Source of the DNA: Candidatus Obscuribacterales bacterium
Lineage (GTDB): Bacteria > Cyanobacteriota > Vampirovibrionia > Obscuribacterales > Obscuribacteraceae
Direction: 5' to 3'
Assembly: GCA_031292355.1 (NCBI GenBank)
Contig: JARLHI010000060.1
Coordinates: 248,001 to 312,000 of the forward strand
Length of the DNA: 64,000 nt
Every line of letters begins with the position of its first letter. Within the stretch, counting starts at the first letter, position 1. A program made the translations under genes and the position numbers. This document shows positions 26,012-35,100 of the stretch, piece after piece. The notes below the pieces were generated by a model. That model did not search any database and was not told the DNA's origin. It worked only from the letters and a program-made list of their open reading frames with translations.

Positions 26012-29000
26012 TTGTCAACGACCGATCAAGTGGCAACTGAAGAATCACTTAGCAAATCTATTGAATCGCCTGCTCTCCTGGATGAAAAATCTCAGAGTGC
26101 GGACGATGTAAAGCCACACACCGGTGAGCTGGAAGCAGTCACACAATATTCTCTGGCCTATAAATTCATTGCGGTCTGGTTTTTATTCGTTGCTGTTTTA
26201 TTTGGCCTTGCGTTCATTTCGAACATCGACTGGTCGAAACCGTTTTTACAAACGCAGCTAGGTTATTTACTTCATCGCAATGTGAAGCTGGGGCATCTTG
26301 CCTGGAATTTAAGTCAAAACGGTTTGGCTGTTGAGACCAATCAACTTTTGATTACTGAAACGGATGGCTCCAATTTTTTCAAAGCTGCTCACGCTGAGAT
26401 GGGGATTGCTTTCGTTCCGCTTTTGAAAAAGCAGTTGATCATTCGCCATGTGCAATTTACAAAACCAGAAGTCTGGGCAGTGCGGCTCAAAAAAAATAAT
26501 TGGAATTTTGACGACCTGCTGGAGATGGACAATGATATTCGTTTTGTCGAAGCGGACCACGGTATCGTTCATTTTGTCGATCGCGCGCAAGCACGTGGAC
26601 CAGCCTGGCAGCCATTCACCATTGAAGACACGCATTTACAGCTTGTTTATCCAATCAAGAACAAGCAGACACCAGTGCATCTGTCTTTCGTCTTAAAACG
26701 TCCAGCTTATGTCACCAAATTTAGTTTCACGGGAATTGGTGGCGGTCCTAAAAATTGGAAAGGCAATACCTATAATTTCGAAACCGATGTCGAACATTTA
26801 AATCTTGAGGACTTCGCGCCTTTCGTTAGAGCAGTTGCTGATATAGAACCCCATTTTGAGATGAAGCCAGCTCAGGAAGCTGTCGCCAATGGCAGTTTGT
26901 CCGTTCCTCCGCCAGAACCTGCAGTTTCTCAAACATTGGCTAAAGCAAAATCAGAAATGCCTCTCATGACAGGTTCTTTTGATGTCAAATTGAAAGGCTC
27001 CGGTATCTTCGAGCAAGGAATGACTGCAAAACTCAATATCAAAGCCACCGATTTTGTATTAACGGCACCTTCAATGGGTACTGTGTCGGCTCCTCATGCG
27101 GCCTCTGAGTCTACTGTTTATATTGATCGCGAAAAGTTGAGCTGGCATGATCTGATTTTTAAGGTTGGCAACGTTGAACTGAAATCGCGCGGTCAAATCA
27201 AAAATTGGAAGCTCAAACGCAGTGAATATAAAGCTGAGGTGGCTGGACGCATCAAGCGTATGAGCGATCTAACGGGCATGCTTGATCAAAAAAGCCGCAA
27301 AATTCAGACTAAGCGCGGAGAAATAGACGTCGATCCAGACAGTTTTGCGGGCGCAGCTGATATCGCTATCAGTGCATCTGGTTCCGGTAATGACGATTCG
27401 ATAGTCACCAATGTTGACACCAATGGACTTACACTAAAGCCTTTTATCATGCGCAATGCGGCTCATCTTGCGCCAATGATGACGCTTCTTGGTTTACAAG
27501 ATACTTCGCAATTAACCGGAAAATTCAAGATTATTCCAGGCAAAAGGCTGGAAATTGTGGAGGGCTGTCTGCCTCTTGCTCGTGGCACGGTAGCAACTTC
27601 AGGCTTTATTGACCTGAAAGATTCAATTTCTCATTTGAAATTTGACGCTCGGCACATGCAGCTGTCCGAATTGCGCAAGAGCGCTACTGGTTCAAAATAC
27701 ATCAGCCAAGACTTGCGCCAGGTTTTCTCTATTCCGAACAAAGAGAGATATGTGGTCGCAGGCGAACTTGAAGCCAATGGCACTGTGGATACGACACCTA
27801 TGCGTAGTGTCACCGCTGGTGAAGGCTCAGTGCATAACTTCTGTATTCTAGCTAGAGATCGTGTCATCACCATGAGTGGTGTCAATGGTAAGTTTCACTG
27901 GAACGGCAAAAAGCTCGAGCTAGAGCGGCTCGATGGCAAAATTGCCGCAGGCTCTTATTCGCTGGTTGGCTATACGGGGCTGGAAAAGACACCTTATTTG
28001 GACTGGCATATGACTGCCAGGCATCTGGATTTGGCTCAGCTTGGCGCCTTGATGAGGCTATTGCAAATCAAAGTCCCTCTTTTCTCAGAGAATTTTTTGT
28101 ATGGCACAGTTTCGTCTCTCGATTTGCACATCAAGGGTCCGCGCAATGGTCCGTCGCTAATGTTTCAAGCTGTTCCAGAAGACATGTTTTATAAGCCGCC
28201 CGGCATGGAAAAACCTTTGCGCGCTGATAGTGGCTTGATTGTTTATAAAAACGATAATCTCGTGCTTGATGACGTTACCTTTATTTCCAATCAAGACAGA
28301 ATTCATACCAGTCTAACAATTACAAATTTGTCCCGTGCAGCTGCCTTGACGGACCTGCGCATTAAAACAGCGGGCATCGATCTCTCTGAGGTCAACTATT
28401 ATTTGTCTTCGGCAATAATGCCTGCACCATTGAAAAAAATCTATCTTGGCTTTTTGCATAAAAACAGTATCTTTGGGGTGAAGGGACGCACAGCTACCGA
28501 CATTGCTTGCCAGTTCAGAGGAGAAAAGGTGGCGCTGAACGGCACTGTGACTCTTCACGATGTATCGGCTAAAGTCTTGCAGCCAGATATGCCAGTTGAG
28601 CATATTAATGGTGTCATCGCTACAAGTGGCAATAATTTAGTATTTAAGGATTTGAAAGGAACCTTCAAGAAAACAGCTTTTCTTTTGACTGGTTCCGTAA
28701 TGAAGTACATGGAGCCAAAACCGCTCTGGAAGACTAATTTAACGGCTTCGTTGACGCCAGAAGACATTTTTCAGATGTTGCCACCAATGCGGGTGCAATT
28801 CAAAAAATGGCAGCTTAATATGCATTCTCAAGATCCGTTGGACTTGACCGCCGATTTTGAATCGAATGGCGACGACAGCCACGTAGTTTTCAATCTCAAA
28901 GCTGACCCCTCAGACAGACTATCTATCGAAACGCCGCTGGGCATCTTCTACCAACCTGCACGCGAGACTTTCGTTGTAGACGGTGTAGTTCGAGCGAACA

Positions 29001-30307
29001 AAGACAGCTGCGAATTGCAATCGGCGAAAGTGCAAATAGGCGATTCGGTGCTACTAGTTTCCGGAAAGCTGGGTACGGGTGTTTTATTTGGTAACGACGG
29101 TCAAGGCAGTGCAGACAGCCGCGCAGTCAATGTTTCGGTTGTCACTCAGAGTCCGGTTCCGGCTAATAGACTTCTCAGTATTATTGATCCGTCCTTGAGC
29201 AAAGAGGACGCGACTGGATTTGTCGAAGGTAAATTCAATCTCGGTGGAAACGTTCCGGATTTACATCCAAGCGGCAACATTACGATGACTAAAATTTGTA
29301 TTCCGCGCATGAATGTTGAAGATTTGACTGGCGTAATTAGCATGCCGGAGTCTTTAAGCGGCGAATCTATGGCGAAAAATATTCTCGCTGTTTTGGAACT
29401 GCCGCAAATGAAGTTTGGCGGATCGCTTGCGAAAAAATTGCACGCGAACGTCACTCTTGTTGAAAAGACTGAAAAAAATCAAGCAAATATTCAACTGACT
29501 GACGGCAAGGCGGAGGTTGCTGGAGGCACCGTCGATTGGACTGCTATTCTCGATGTTCGCAAAAACAGCATCAACGCAAAAGGAACATTCACCAATTTAA
29601 AGGCTACAGAAATCTCCGAGCAATTATTTTCACGAGCCGGAGAAATTACTGGTTCCATCGATGGTTTGTTTGATTTCAATACCTCTGGTAAGACCTATAA
29701 AGAGTCAATCGCCAATTTAAATGGACACATCGAATTCGCTGTCGGCGAAGGATTCATAGCCCGCTTTGGCCATCTCGAGACACAATTGACGCGTGTGAAT
29801 CTTCTCCATCAAGGCATCTTTGGCTTCAATCTCAACAATCTATTAGAAAGCGTGGTGCCTACTCGAACAGGTACATTCAGAGAAATAAGTGGTGCGCTCG
29901 CTGTCGAACGCGGCATTCTCTCATTCGAAAGTCTGAAATTTAACGCCGATGATTTGTGTTTGTGGGCTGGTGGCAAAGCTAATTTGAAATCCGGCGTGAT
30001 GGACATGAAAGTGGCAGGGCGCATTCCACGAGTCAGCGAGAGCTTCCTCAGCGGAGCTTTTGGCGGTGCTTCTCGTAACATTACCTTGCAGCGATTTGTC
30101 ACAGTGGCGACATTTGGGCGCCTACAGAGACTGCCTACGCTGCCGGTGCTGGGTGATATCGGTTCAGACAGACCGAGGACTTTTCAGTTTAAAGTGGCAG
30201 CACCACTTGATAAACCAAAATTGCTTTCACAATCAATTGAAAAATCTTTTCACTGGCTGCCTGGACACCCCAGTGCTTCGGCGCATCCCATTGTCAATGC
30301 AGAATAA
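26012..30307 (+). CDS. Giant AsmA/YhdP-like envelope protein
   Basis: A 1431-residue protein with one N-terminal span (residues about 52-72, FIAVWFLFVAVLFGLAFISN) and a very long beta-rich region. The start of the extracytoplasmic part (LLHRNVKLGHLAWNL...LLITETDGSNFF) and the end (LNGHIEFAVGEGFIARFGHL, NNLLESVVPTRTGTFREISG, LKSGVMDMKVAGRIPRVSES) match AsmA-like domains of the YhdP/TamB superfamily, which span the periplasm and move or order lipids between membranes. Length fits YhdP-size members. The start is TTG 26012. It implies a diderm envelope. No dedicated partner is adjacent. Confidence 0.85.
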   Translation: MSTTDQVATEESLSKSIESPALLDEKSQSADDVKPHTGELEAVTQYSLAYKFIAVWFLFVAVLFGLAFISNIDWSKPFLQTQLGYLLHRNVKLGHLAWNLSQNGLAVETNQLLITETDGSNFFKAAHAEMGIAFVPLLKKQLIIRHVQFTKPEVWAVRLKKNNWNFDDLLEMDNDIRFVEADHGIVHFVDRAQARGPAWQPFTIEDTHLQLVYPIKNKQTPVHLSFVLKRPAYVTKFSFTGIGGGPKNWKGNTYNFETDVEHLNLEDFAPFVRAVADIEPHFEMKPAQEAVANGSLSVPPPEPAVSQTLAKAKSEMPLMTGSFDVKLKGSGIFEQGMTAKLNIKATDFVLTAPSMGTVSAPHAASESTVYIDREKLSWHDLIFKVGNVELKSRGQIKNWKLKRSEYKAEVAGRIKRMSDLTGMLDQKSRKIQTKRGEIDVDPDSFAGAADIAISASGSGNDDSIVTNVDTNGLTLKPFIMRNAAHLAPMMTLLGLQDTSQLTGKFKIIPGKRLEIVEGCLPLARGTVATSGFIDLKDSISHLKFDARHMQLSELRKSATGSKYISQDLRQVFSIPNKERYVVAGELEANGTVDTTPMRSVTAGEGSVHNFCILARDRVITMSGVNGKFHWNGKKLELERLDGKIAAGSYSLVGYTGLEKTPYLDWHMTARHLDLAQLGALMRLLQIKVPLFSENFLYGTVSSLDLHIKGPRNGPSLMFQAVPEDMFYKPPGMEKPLRADSGLIVYKNDNLVLDDVTFISNQDRIHTSLTITNLSRAAALTDLRIKTAGIDLSEVNYYLSSAIMPAPLKKIYLGFLHKNSIFGVKGRTATDIACQFRGEKVALNGTVTLHDVSAKVLQPDMPVEHINGVIATSGNNLVFKDLKGTFKKTAFLLTGSVMKYMEPKPLWKTNLTASLTPEDIFQMLPPMRVQFKKWQLNMHSQDPLDLTADFESNGDDSHVVFNLKADPSDRLSIETPLGIFYQPARETFVVDGVVRANKDSCELQSAKVQIGDSVLLVSGKLGTGVLFGNDGQGSADSRAVNVSVVTQSPVPANRLLSIIDPSLSKEDATGFVEGKFNLGGNVPDLHPSGNITMTKICIPRMNVEDLTGVISMPESLSGESMAKNILAVLELPQMKFGGSLAKKLHANVTLVEKTEKNQANIQLTDGKAEVAGGTVDWTAILDVRKNSINAKGTFTNLKATEISEQLFSRAGEITGSIDGLFDFNTSGKTYKESIANLNGHIEFAVGEGFIARFGHLETQLTRVNLLHQGIFGFNLNNLLESVVPTRTGTFREISGALAVERGILSFESLKFNADDLCLWAGGKANLKSGVMDMKVAGRIPRVSESFLSGAFGGASRNITLQRFVTVATFGRLQRLPTLPVLGDIGSDRPRTFQFKVAAPLDKPKLLSQSIEKSFHWLPGHPSASAHPIVNAE

Positions 30308-30376
30308 GACTGGCTGATAATTCTGACCGGCACCAGATACAGTGCGAATTTGGTCATCGTATCCAGTGGCAGTGTC

Positions 30377-30410
30377 TTGACAGTGTATGTATTATATATA
30401 CAGTAATACA
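30377..30410 (+). promoter_or_regulatory. Promoter/operator candidate of the XerC/D gene
   Basis: A consensus TTGACA at 30377-30382 is followed by AT-rich sequence with a poor -10 (TATACA at 14 bases or TAATAC at 21). A 7-bp inverted repeat, TGTATTA at 30388-30394 and TAATACA at 30404-30410, overlaps it and could be an operator. Confidence 0.4.
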
Positions 30411-30478
30411 ATTTGATGTCATGAGGTCGGGGCGAACAATTTTGTTCGAACCGCCTTGCGAGATACCAGGAACGATTT

Positions 30479-31630
30479 GTGCAGTCGACAAGACAACAAT
30501 TCGTAAATACCGCACCCTGCGCGGATATTCACGATACCCTCTCCCGATATCTTGAATATATTGCAAAAGACCGGGGTTTGTCAAAGAACACCCAGCTGGC
30601 ATACGAGCGCGATTTAAAAGCCTTTATTGGTGTTGCTGGAGCCGGCGCGCAAATGCAAAACGGCAAGTCACTGCAGCGCAGTGATATCGCTCGTTACCTG
30701 GCAGCACTTAAAGCAAAAGGTCATAAAACGTCGTCGCTTGCTCGCATTCTTGCGACTTTGCGAGGATGGTTCGCCTGGCAGAAGAATATGGGTTTTATAG
30801 ATTTCAATCCGACAGAGTCTTTCAACAATCCTCAACGATCGAGACACTTACCTCAGATACTGACACCAGATGAGGTGTCTGCGATGCTTGCGTGCGCGCT
30901 CAAAGCACGAGATCGTTTGATCATAGAATTGTTGTACGGCGCCGGTTTGCGTGTTTCTGAGTTGGTTGACCTGGATATCAAAGATATCAATTTGAGCCAA
31001 CAGCATTTGCGCTGCACTGGTAAAGGATCGAAAGAGCGCATAGTGCCGTTTGGAGTTCAGGCTCTAAATGCTTTGAAGGCTTATCAAAAAGAGTTAGCTG
31101 ATGAAGTCGCGGCGGCTTTTGCGTTGAGTCAAATTGCGAGAAAGCCAGGGCGTCCGAAGGCTTTGAAGCAAGAAGTTGCGTTTGGTGCAAAAGTTCACGG
31201 GAAGGGGCAGAAAACACCAAACAGGCGCGTAGAACCTTTGCTTAAAGATCTAAGCGGTAAGCGTCTAAGCAGGATGGTGGTCTGGCAAGTAATCAAAAGA
31301 TTGGCTGAGAAAGCCAATATTAGGAAAGAGATTTCGCCACATACGCTTAGACATAGCTTTGCTACCCATCTTTTGGAAAATGGGGCGGACTTGAGAGCCG
31401 TGCAGGAGCTGCTTGGTCATTCATCAGTTGTCACCACTCAACTGTATACGCACATCAGCCGAAGTCACTTGCGCAAAGCCTATCAAAGCGCGCAAGAGAC
31501 ATTCTCGACGCAGCCCCAGACGTTTTCGCTGCCTGTTAACTCGGTGTCGCAGCCAGTGGTTTCTCCGTCAGCTAACGCAGTCTCGTCGAATTATGATTAT
31601 TTTGCCCCGGATTTGCCCGCGTCAGTTTAG
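30479..31630 (+). CDS. xerD: Tyrosine recombinase, XerC/XerD type
   Basis: A 383-residue site-specific recombinase. The N-terminal SAM-like domain (LSKNTQLAYERDLKAF) and catalytic domain are both present. Catalytic residues are visible: Arg in AGLRVSEL, Lys in GKGSKERIVP, His/Arg in HTLRHSFATHL, His in LGHSSVVTT and the nucleophile Tyr in LYTHI. XerC and XerD resolve chromosome dimers at dif. The protein is about 80 residues longer than usual: an extra 45-50 residues lie between the Lys strand and the HxxR box (near VAFGAKVHGKGQKTPNRRVE), plus a Ser/Pro-rich tail. GTG 30479 is the start. It flanks the RHS locus, so an integrase of an element is an alternative; motifs favour Xer. Confidence 0.85.
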   Translation: MQSTRQQFVNTAPCADIHDTLSRYLEYIAKDRGLSKNTQLAYERDLKAFIGVAGAGAQMQNGKSLQRSDIARYLAALKAKGHKTSSLARILATLRGWFAWQKNMGFIDFNPTESFNNPQRSRHLPQILTPDEVSAMLACALKARDRLIIELLYGAGLRVSELVDLDIKDINLSQQHLRCTGKGSKERIVPFGVQALNALKAYQKELADEVAAAFALSQIARKPGRPKALKQEVAFGAKVHGKGQKTPNRRVEPLLKDLSGKRLSRMVVWQVIKRLAEKANIRKEISPHTLRHSFATHLLENGADLRAVQELLGHSSVVTTQLYTHISRSHLRKAYQSAQETFSTQPQTFSLPVNSVSQPVVSPSANAVSSNYDYFAPDLPASV

Positions 31631-31817
31631 TGACGAGCGACTAGCCTCTAGCGATGAATCCTTCCCGGCGCTTCATGAGTTTCCTTTGGGAGTTGCGAGA
31701 ATCAAATGAAGAGAATGGATCCCTCGGAACTGACATATCCACTCGGTCCAAACCTTATCGATGCTCTCAATCCCGTACACTTAGCGCCGCCTTCCGTTCC
31801 ATTGATCCCCAGACCCC

Positions 31818-32141
31818 CTATTCGTTGTCTGCTTGAGAGCTAAGACCCGCCTCTCGTAATCTCTTACTCAGTTTTTTTAGGTGAAGATAATTCTCGTTGG
31901 TTAATTTCCCATTTGTCGCATGAAAATTCTCCTCGAAATCTATCTTCACCTCAAAAAATTCAGCTGCACATTGCTGCAGCAGCGAATCTTCAAATTTACC
32001 ACTAAGAGGAAGGTCGAAATCCTCTGACCACGTCCAGCGCATTTCAGCAAATTCATCAATGAGATCTGCGGCTTCGTCTCGTGAGATCGGCTTTCGGGAA
32101 AAAATGCCGCTCAAGTACTTTTTGAATTTTCTCCAGATCAA
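31818..32141 (-). CDS. Small protein downstream of the RHS gene, candidate immunity protein
   Basis: A 107-residue soluble protein with no signal peptide, beginning IWRKFKKYLSGIFSRK and rich in charged helices (DEAADLIDEFAEMRW, LTNENYLHLKKLSKRL). The TTG start has a GGAG SD 9 bases upstream, and the gene begins 37 bases after the RHS stop on the same strand. Small acidic genes directly after a toxin-tip RHS gene usually encode the cognate immunity protein. I do not recognise the family, so the role is inferred from position only. Confidence 0.6.
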   Translation of the reverse strand: MIWRKFKKYLSGIFSRKPISRDEAADLIDEFAEMRWTWSEDFDLPLSGKFEDSLLQQCAAEFFEVKIDFEENFHATNGKLTNENYLHLKKLSKRLREAGLSSQADNE

Positions 32142-32178
32142 GAAACTTAACTCCGTTGTATTTAACTGTCTGCTGGTA

Positions 32179-35100
32179 TCACATCACATGCCAATGTTTA
32201 ATAAGGTTCAACAGCTCTCTAAGGAACGGGTCTATAGTTTTCGGAGGCACTGGTCCAAACCCGAAGCGCAGCATGTATCTCTTTTGCATATAATTGCCCC
32301 ATGACCAGCCGAATCGAATAATGTTATTGCTATTCCAAGAGCCGCCAACTTTGTCGTAAGTTCTGCCTAAAAGGGTTCCGCCAACTCCGAGGACTGGACT
32401 CAGGTAAATGTAACTATATATATAGCCACCAAAGGTGTACAAACCAACTCCTGTGCCAAGAAGACCACCAACCAAGCCATTATCTAGATGTGAATGTGGC
32501 TGTGATAAATATGTACCAATTAACCCATAGTGCCAGTTCCCTGAACCACCACCGACGCCGGTGCCGATACCCCCATCGCCGGGAGGATTTAGAGGAGGCG
32601 GGGGCGGAAAGTTTGGAGGCGGCTGGGGGGGATCTTGCCCTGGCGGGCCACTAAATTGCTGAGGCGGGCCGCTGAAGTTTGAGCGTCCTTTACAAGCGTG
32701 CAGGTCAAATGTTTGCAAACCAAGTGGATCGATAGAACTAATCGGATTATTCTCTACGTACCCGTATAGGTTGTCACCACCACTTTCACCAATGGGATCT
32801 CGATTTATCCATCTTCCTAACGCCGCGCAGTAAGCACGATTTACGGTCAAGTTAAGACCACTCGGACCGTGAAAGTAATAGCTTGCATATTGGACATCTG
32901 GCGTCGAAGTCCCTTGCAACTTCGTTGGACGACCAAACGGATTGTAGGAATACTGTGCTTGTATATTGTCGGTGGCGTCGGTGAGTTCGGTTATTGATCC
33001 TAGGAAATCTGTTGAATAGAAATAATGATTTTCACCTGAGCTCTGACCTCCGCTGAAATATTGACCAAGCAAAGTACCGCTAGAGTCTCGGGATTCCTCC
33101 CGGCTATTCGCGGACCAAATGAACTGCCTTGTGCTCGTAATGCTGCCACCTGTTAATTCGATGATTTTTACATTTATACCGTGACCATCAAATGAAAACT
33201 GGCTGTTATTGCCCGTACCAGGATAATTTATCTGAATCAGTCGGTTTTCGGCATCCCACTGATATGTGTTTGTGCCGTCGCTGGTCATATTCCCGTTAAG
33301 GTCATATTCGAGCGTTTGCTCCGACGGTCCTTTGATCAACAGTTGAAGATTGGAGCTCGCTGTTGTCGGCACTGCATCTACAGCAGATACCGTAATTGAG
33401 TTGGTACCTTCACTTAACGTGGCACTTCCGTTGAAGCTCTGCGACCAGGACAAATTGGCCACTGATTGTCCTGTTGCGGATATGCCGATTCCTGAAAGTT
33501 CAGAATCGCCATTGAGCAGTTCGGCGATTGCTTCGGCGATACTGGTCAAAGTGTCACCAGACTGAACGGTGTAGGTTTTCGATCGGGTGCCGCTCGATAG
33601 CGCCACGTTATTTGTGGTCACAGTTAGAGTGTCTCCAGTCGTGACGGTGCCACCGATCTTAATCGTGACTTTTCCAAGCACATTGGTGCCGAGGGTAAGG
33701 GTTTCTGTAGCTCCGCTGCTGGTTGAGACTGAGTAAGTGGGCGGATTTGTTGAGATGTCGACAACGCTAGCTGAAGATGTTGCGCTGACACCAATAGCCG
33801 CGAGGCTTGTTTCTGCGTTGACAGCAGAAGCGATACCAGAGGCAATGCCCGCAAAGTCATCTGACGGCTGGACCGTATAGTTCACTGAAATTTGCCCGCC
33901 GGTGAGCGCCGGGGAAATTGTCGTCACGGTAATGATGCTGGGACCGACTGTAATCGTGTTGCCTCCGTCAACGAGTGTGCCGAGAGTCAACGCGGTGCTT
34001 GAATTGTCTGAAACCGTGTAGGATGGATAATTTACCTGAGTGTAGTCGACGCTAATGGTGTCGCTTGAGATTGTCACCGAAGTCACTGGTTTGTTCGTCA
34101 AACCCTCAAATCTTGCTTGACCGCCGGGCAGGATGGCTACCAACTCATTGACGTTGTTGCAAACAGATTGACTAATACCAAAGCTTGCGCCCAGCGTAAT
34201 TGTTTCTGTGGCCGCAGAACTGACTGATTGGCTGTAGGTCGTAAGATGAATTGAATTCGAGAGGATATATACGACAGTTGAATCTGAAGAGGCGCTAACG
34301 CCTATTGCTGCCAAGTCCGAGTTGGAATTGATAGCGGCGGCAAGAGCTGATGCAATGCTGGTTAAAGTGTCACCGCTCAAAACAGTGTAATCAATGGCTA
34401 CATTGCCGCCAGACAGTCCGTCATCAAATATGCTGATGGTGAGCACGTCACCTGTCGTTTTCGAACCTCCAACAACTGCCGTTTGTGTCCCGTTGGCAGG
34501 AACGTTCAAGATAATTTGTTCGGTTGCATCGTTATTGACAGTTTGACGATAGGTTGTGAGATTGGTGGAGTTCGATTGAATTGTAATTAAGTTGGCAGAT
34601 GATGATGCGCTCAAGCCGATGCTTTGCAGATTGGTTGCTGCATTGATAGCGGTCGTAAGTGCCGCCGCAATACTGGTCAACGTGTCGCCAGAAAGCACAG
34701 TGTAAGAGATGTTATCTATTTCATCTTCAAGCCCAGCATCATAGAAATAGAGATTCAGCACATCGTCAGTCGTTTTGCTGCCACCAATTGCGACTAACTT
34801 GGATGGGTTCGGATTGATCGAAAGAGTGATCGTTTCGGTAGCACCACTACTGGTCGATTGACTATATGTGGTGGCATTGTCTGACGTTGATCGAATCGTT
34901 ACCACCGCACCAGCGGAGGTCGCGGTCACCCCAAGAGAAGACAAATCACTGTCAGCATTTACGGCTGATGTTAAGCCAGTGGCTATTGTTGTTGGTGTAT
35001 CTGCACTCAATACCGTGTAGGTAATGGTCTTGAATCCGCCTGTGAGCGCTGCATCGAAAGCGGTCAAACTTACCGTATCGCCGGTAGTCTTGCTGCCGCC

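Noticed and set aside
30377..30410. A dif site next to xerD
   Set aside because: The sequence is an AT-rich inverted repeat, but it does not match the conserved XerC/XerD arm sequences.
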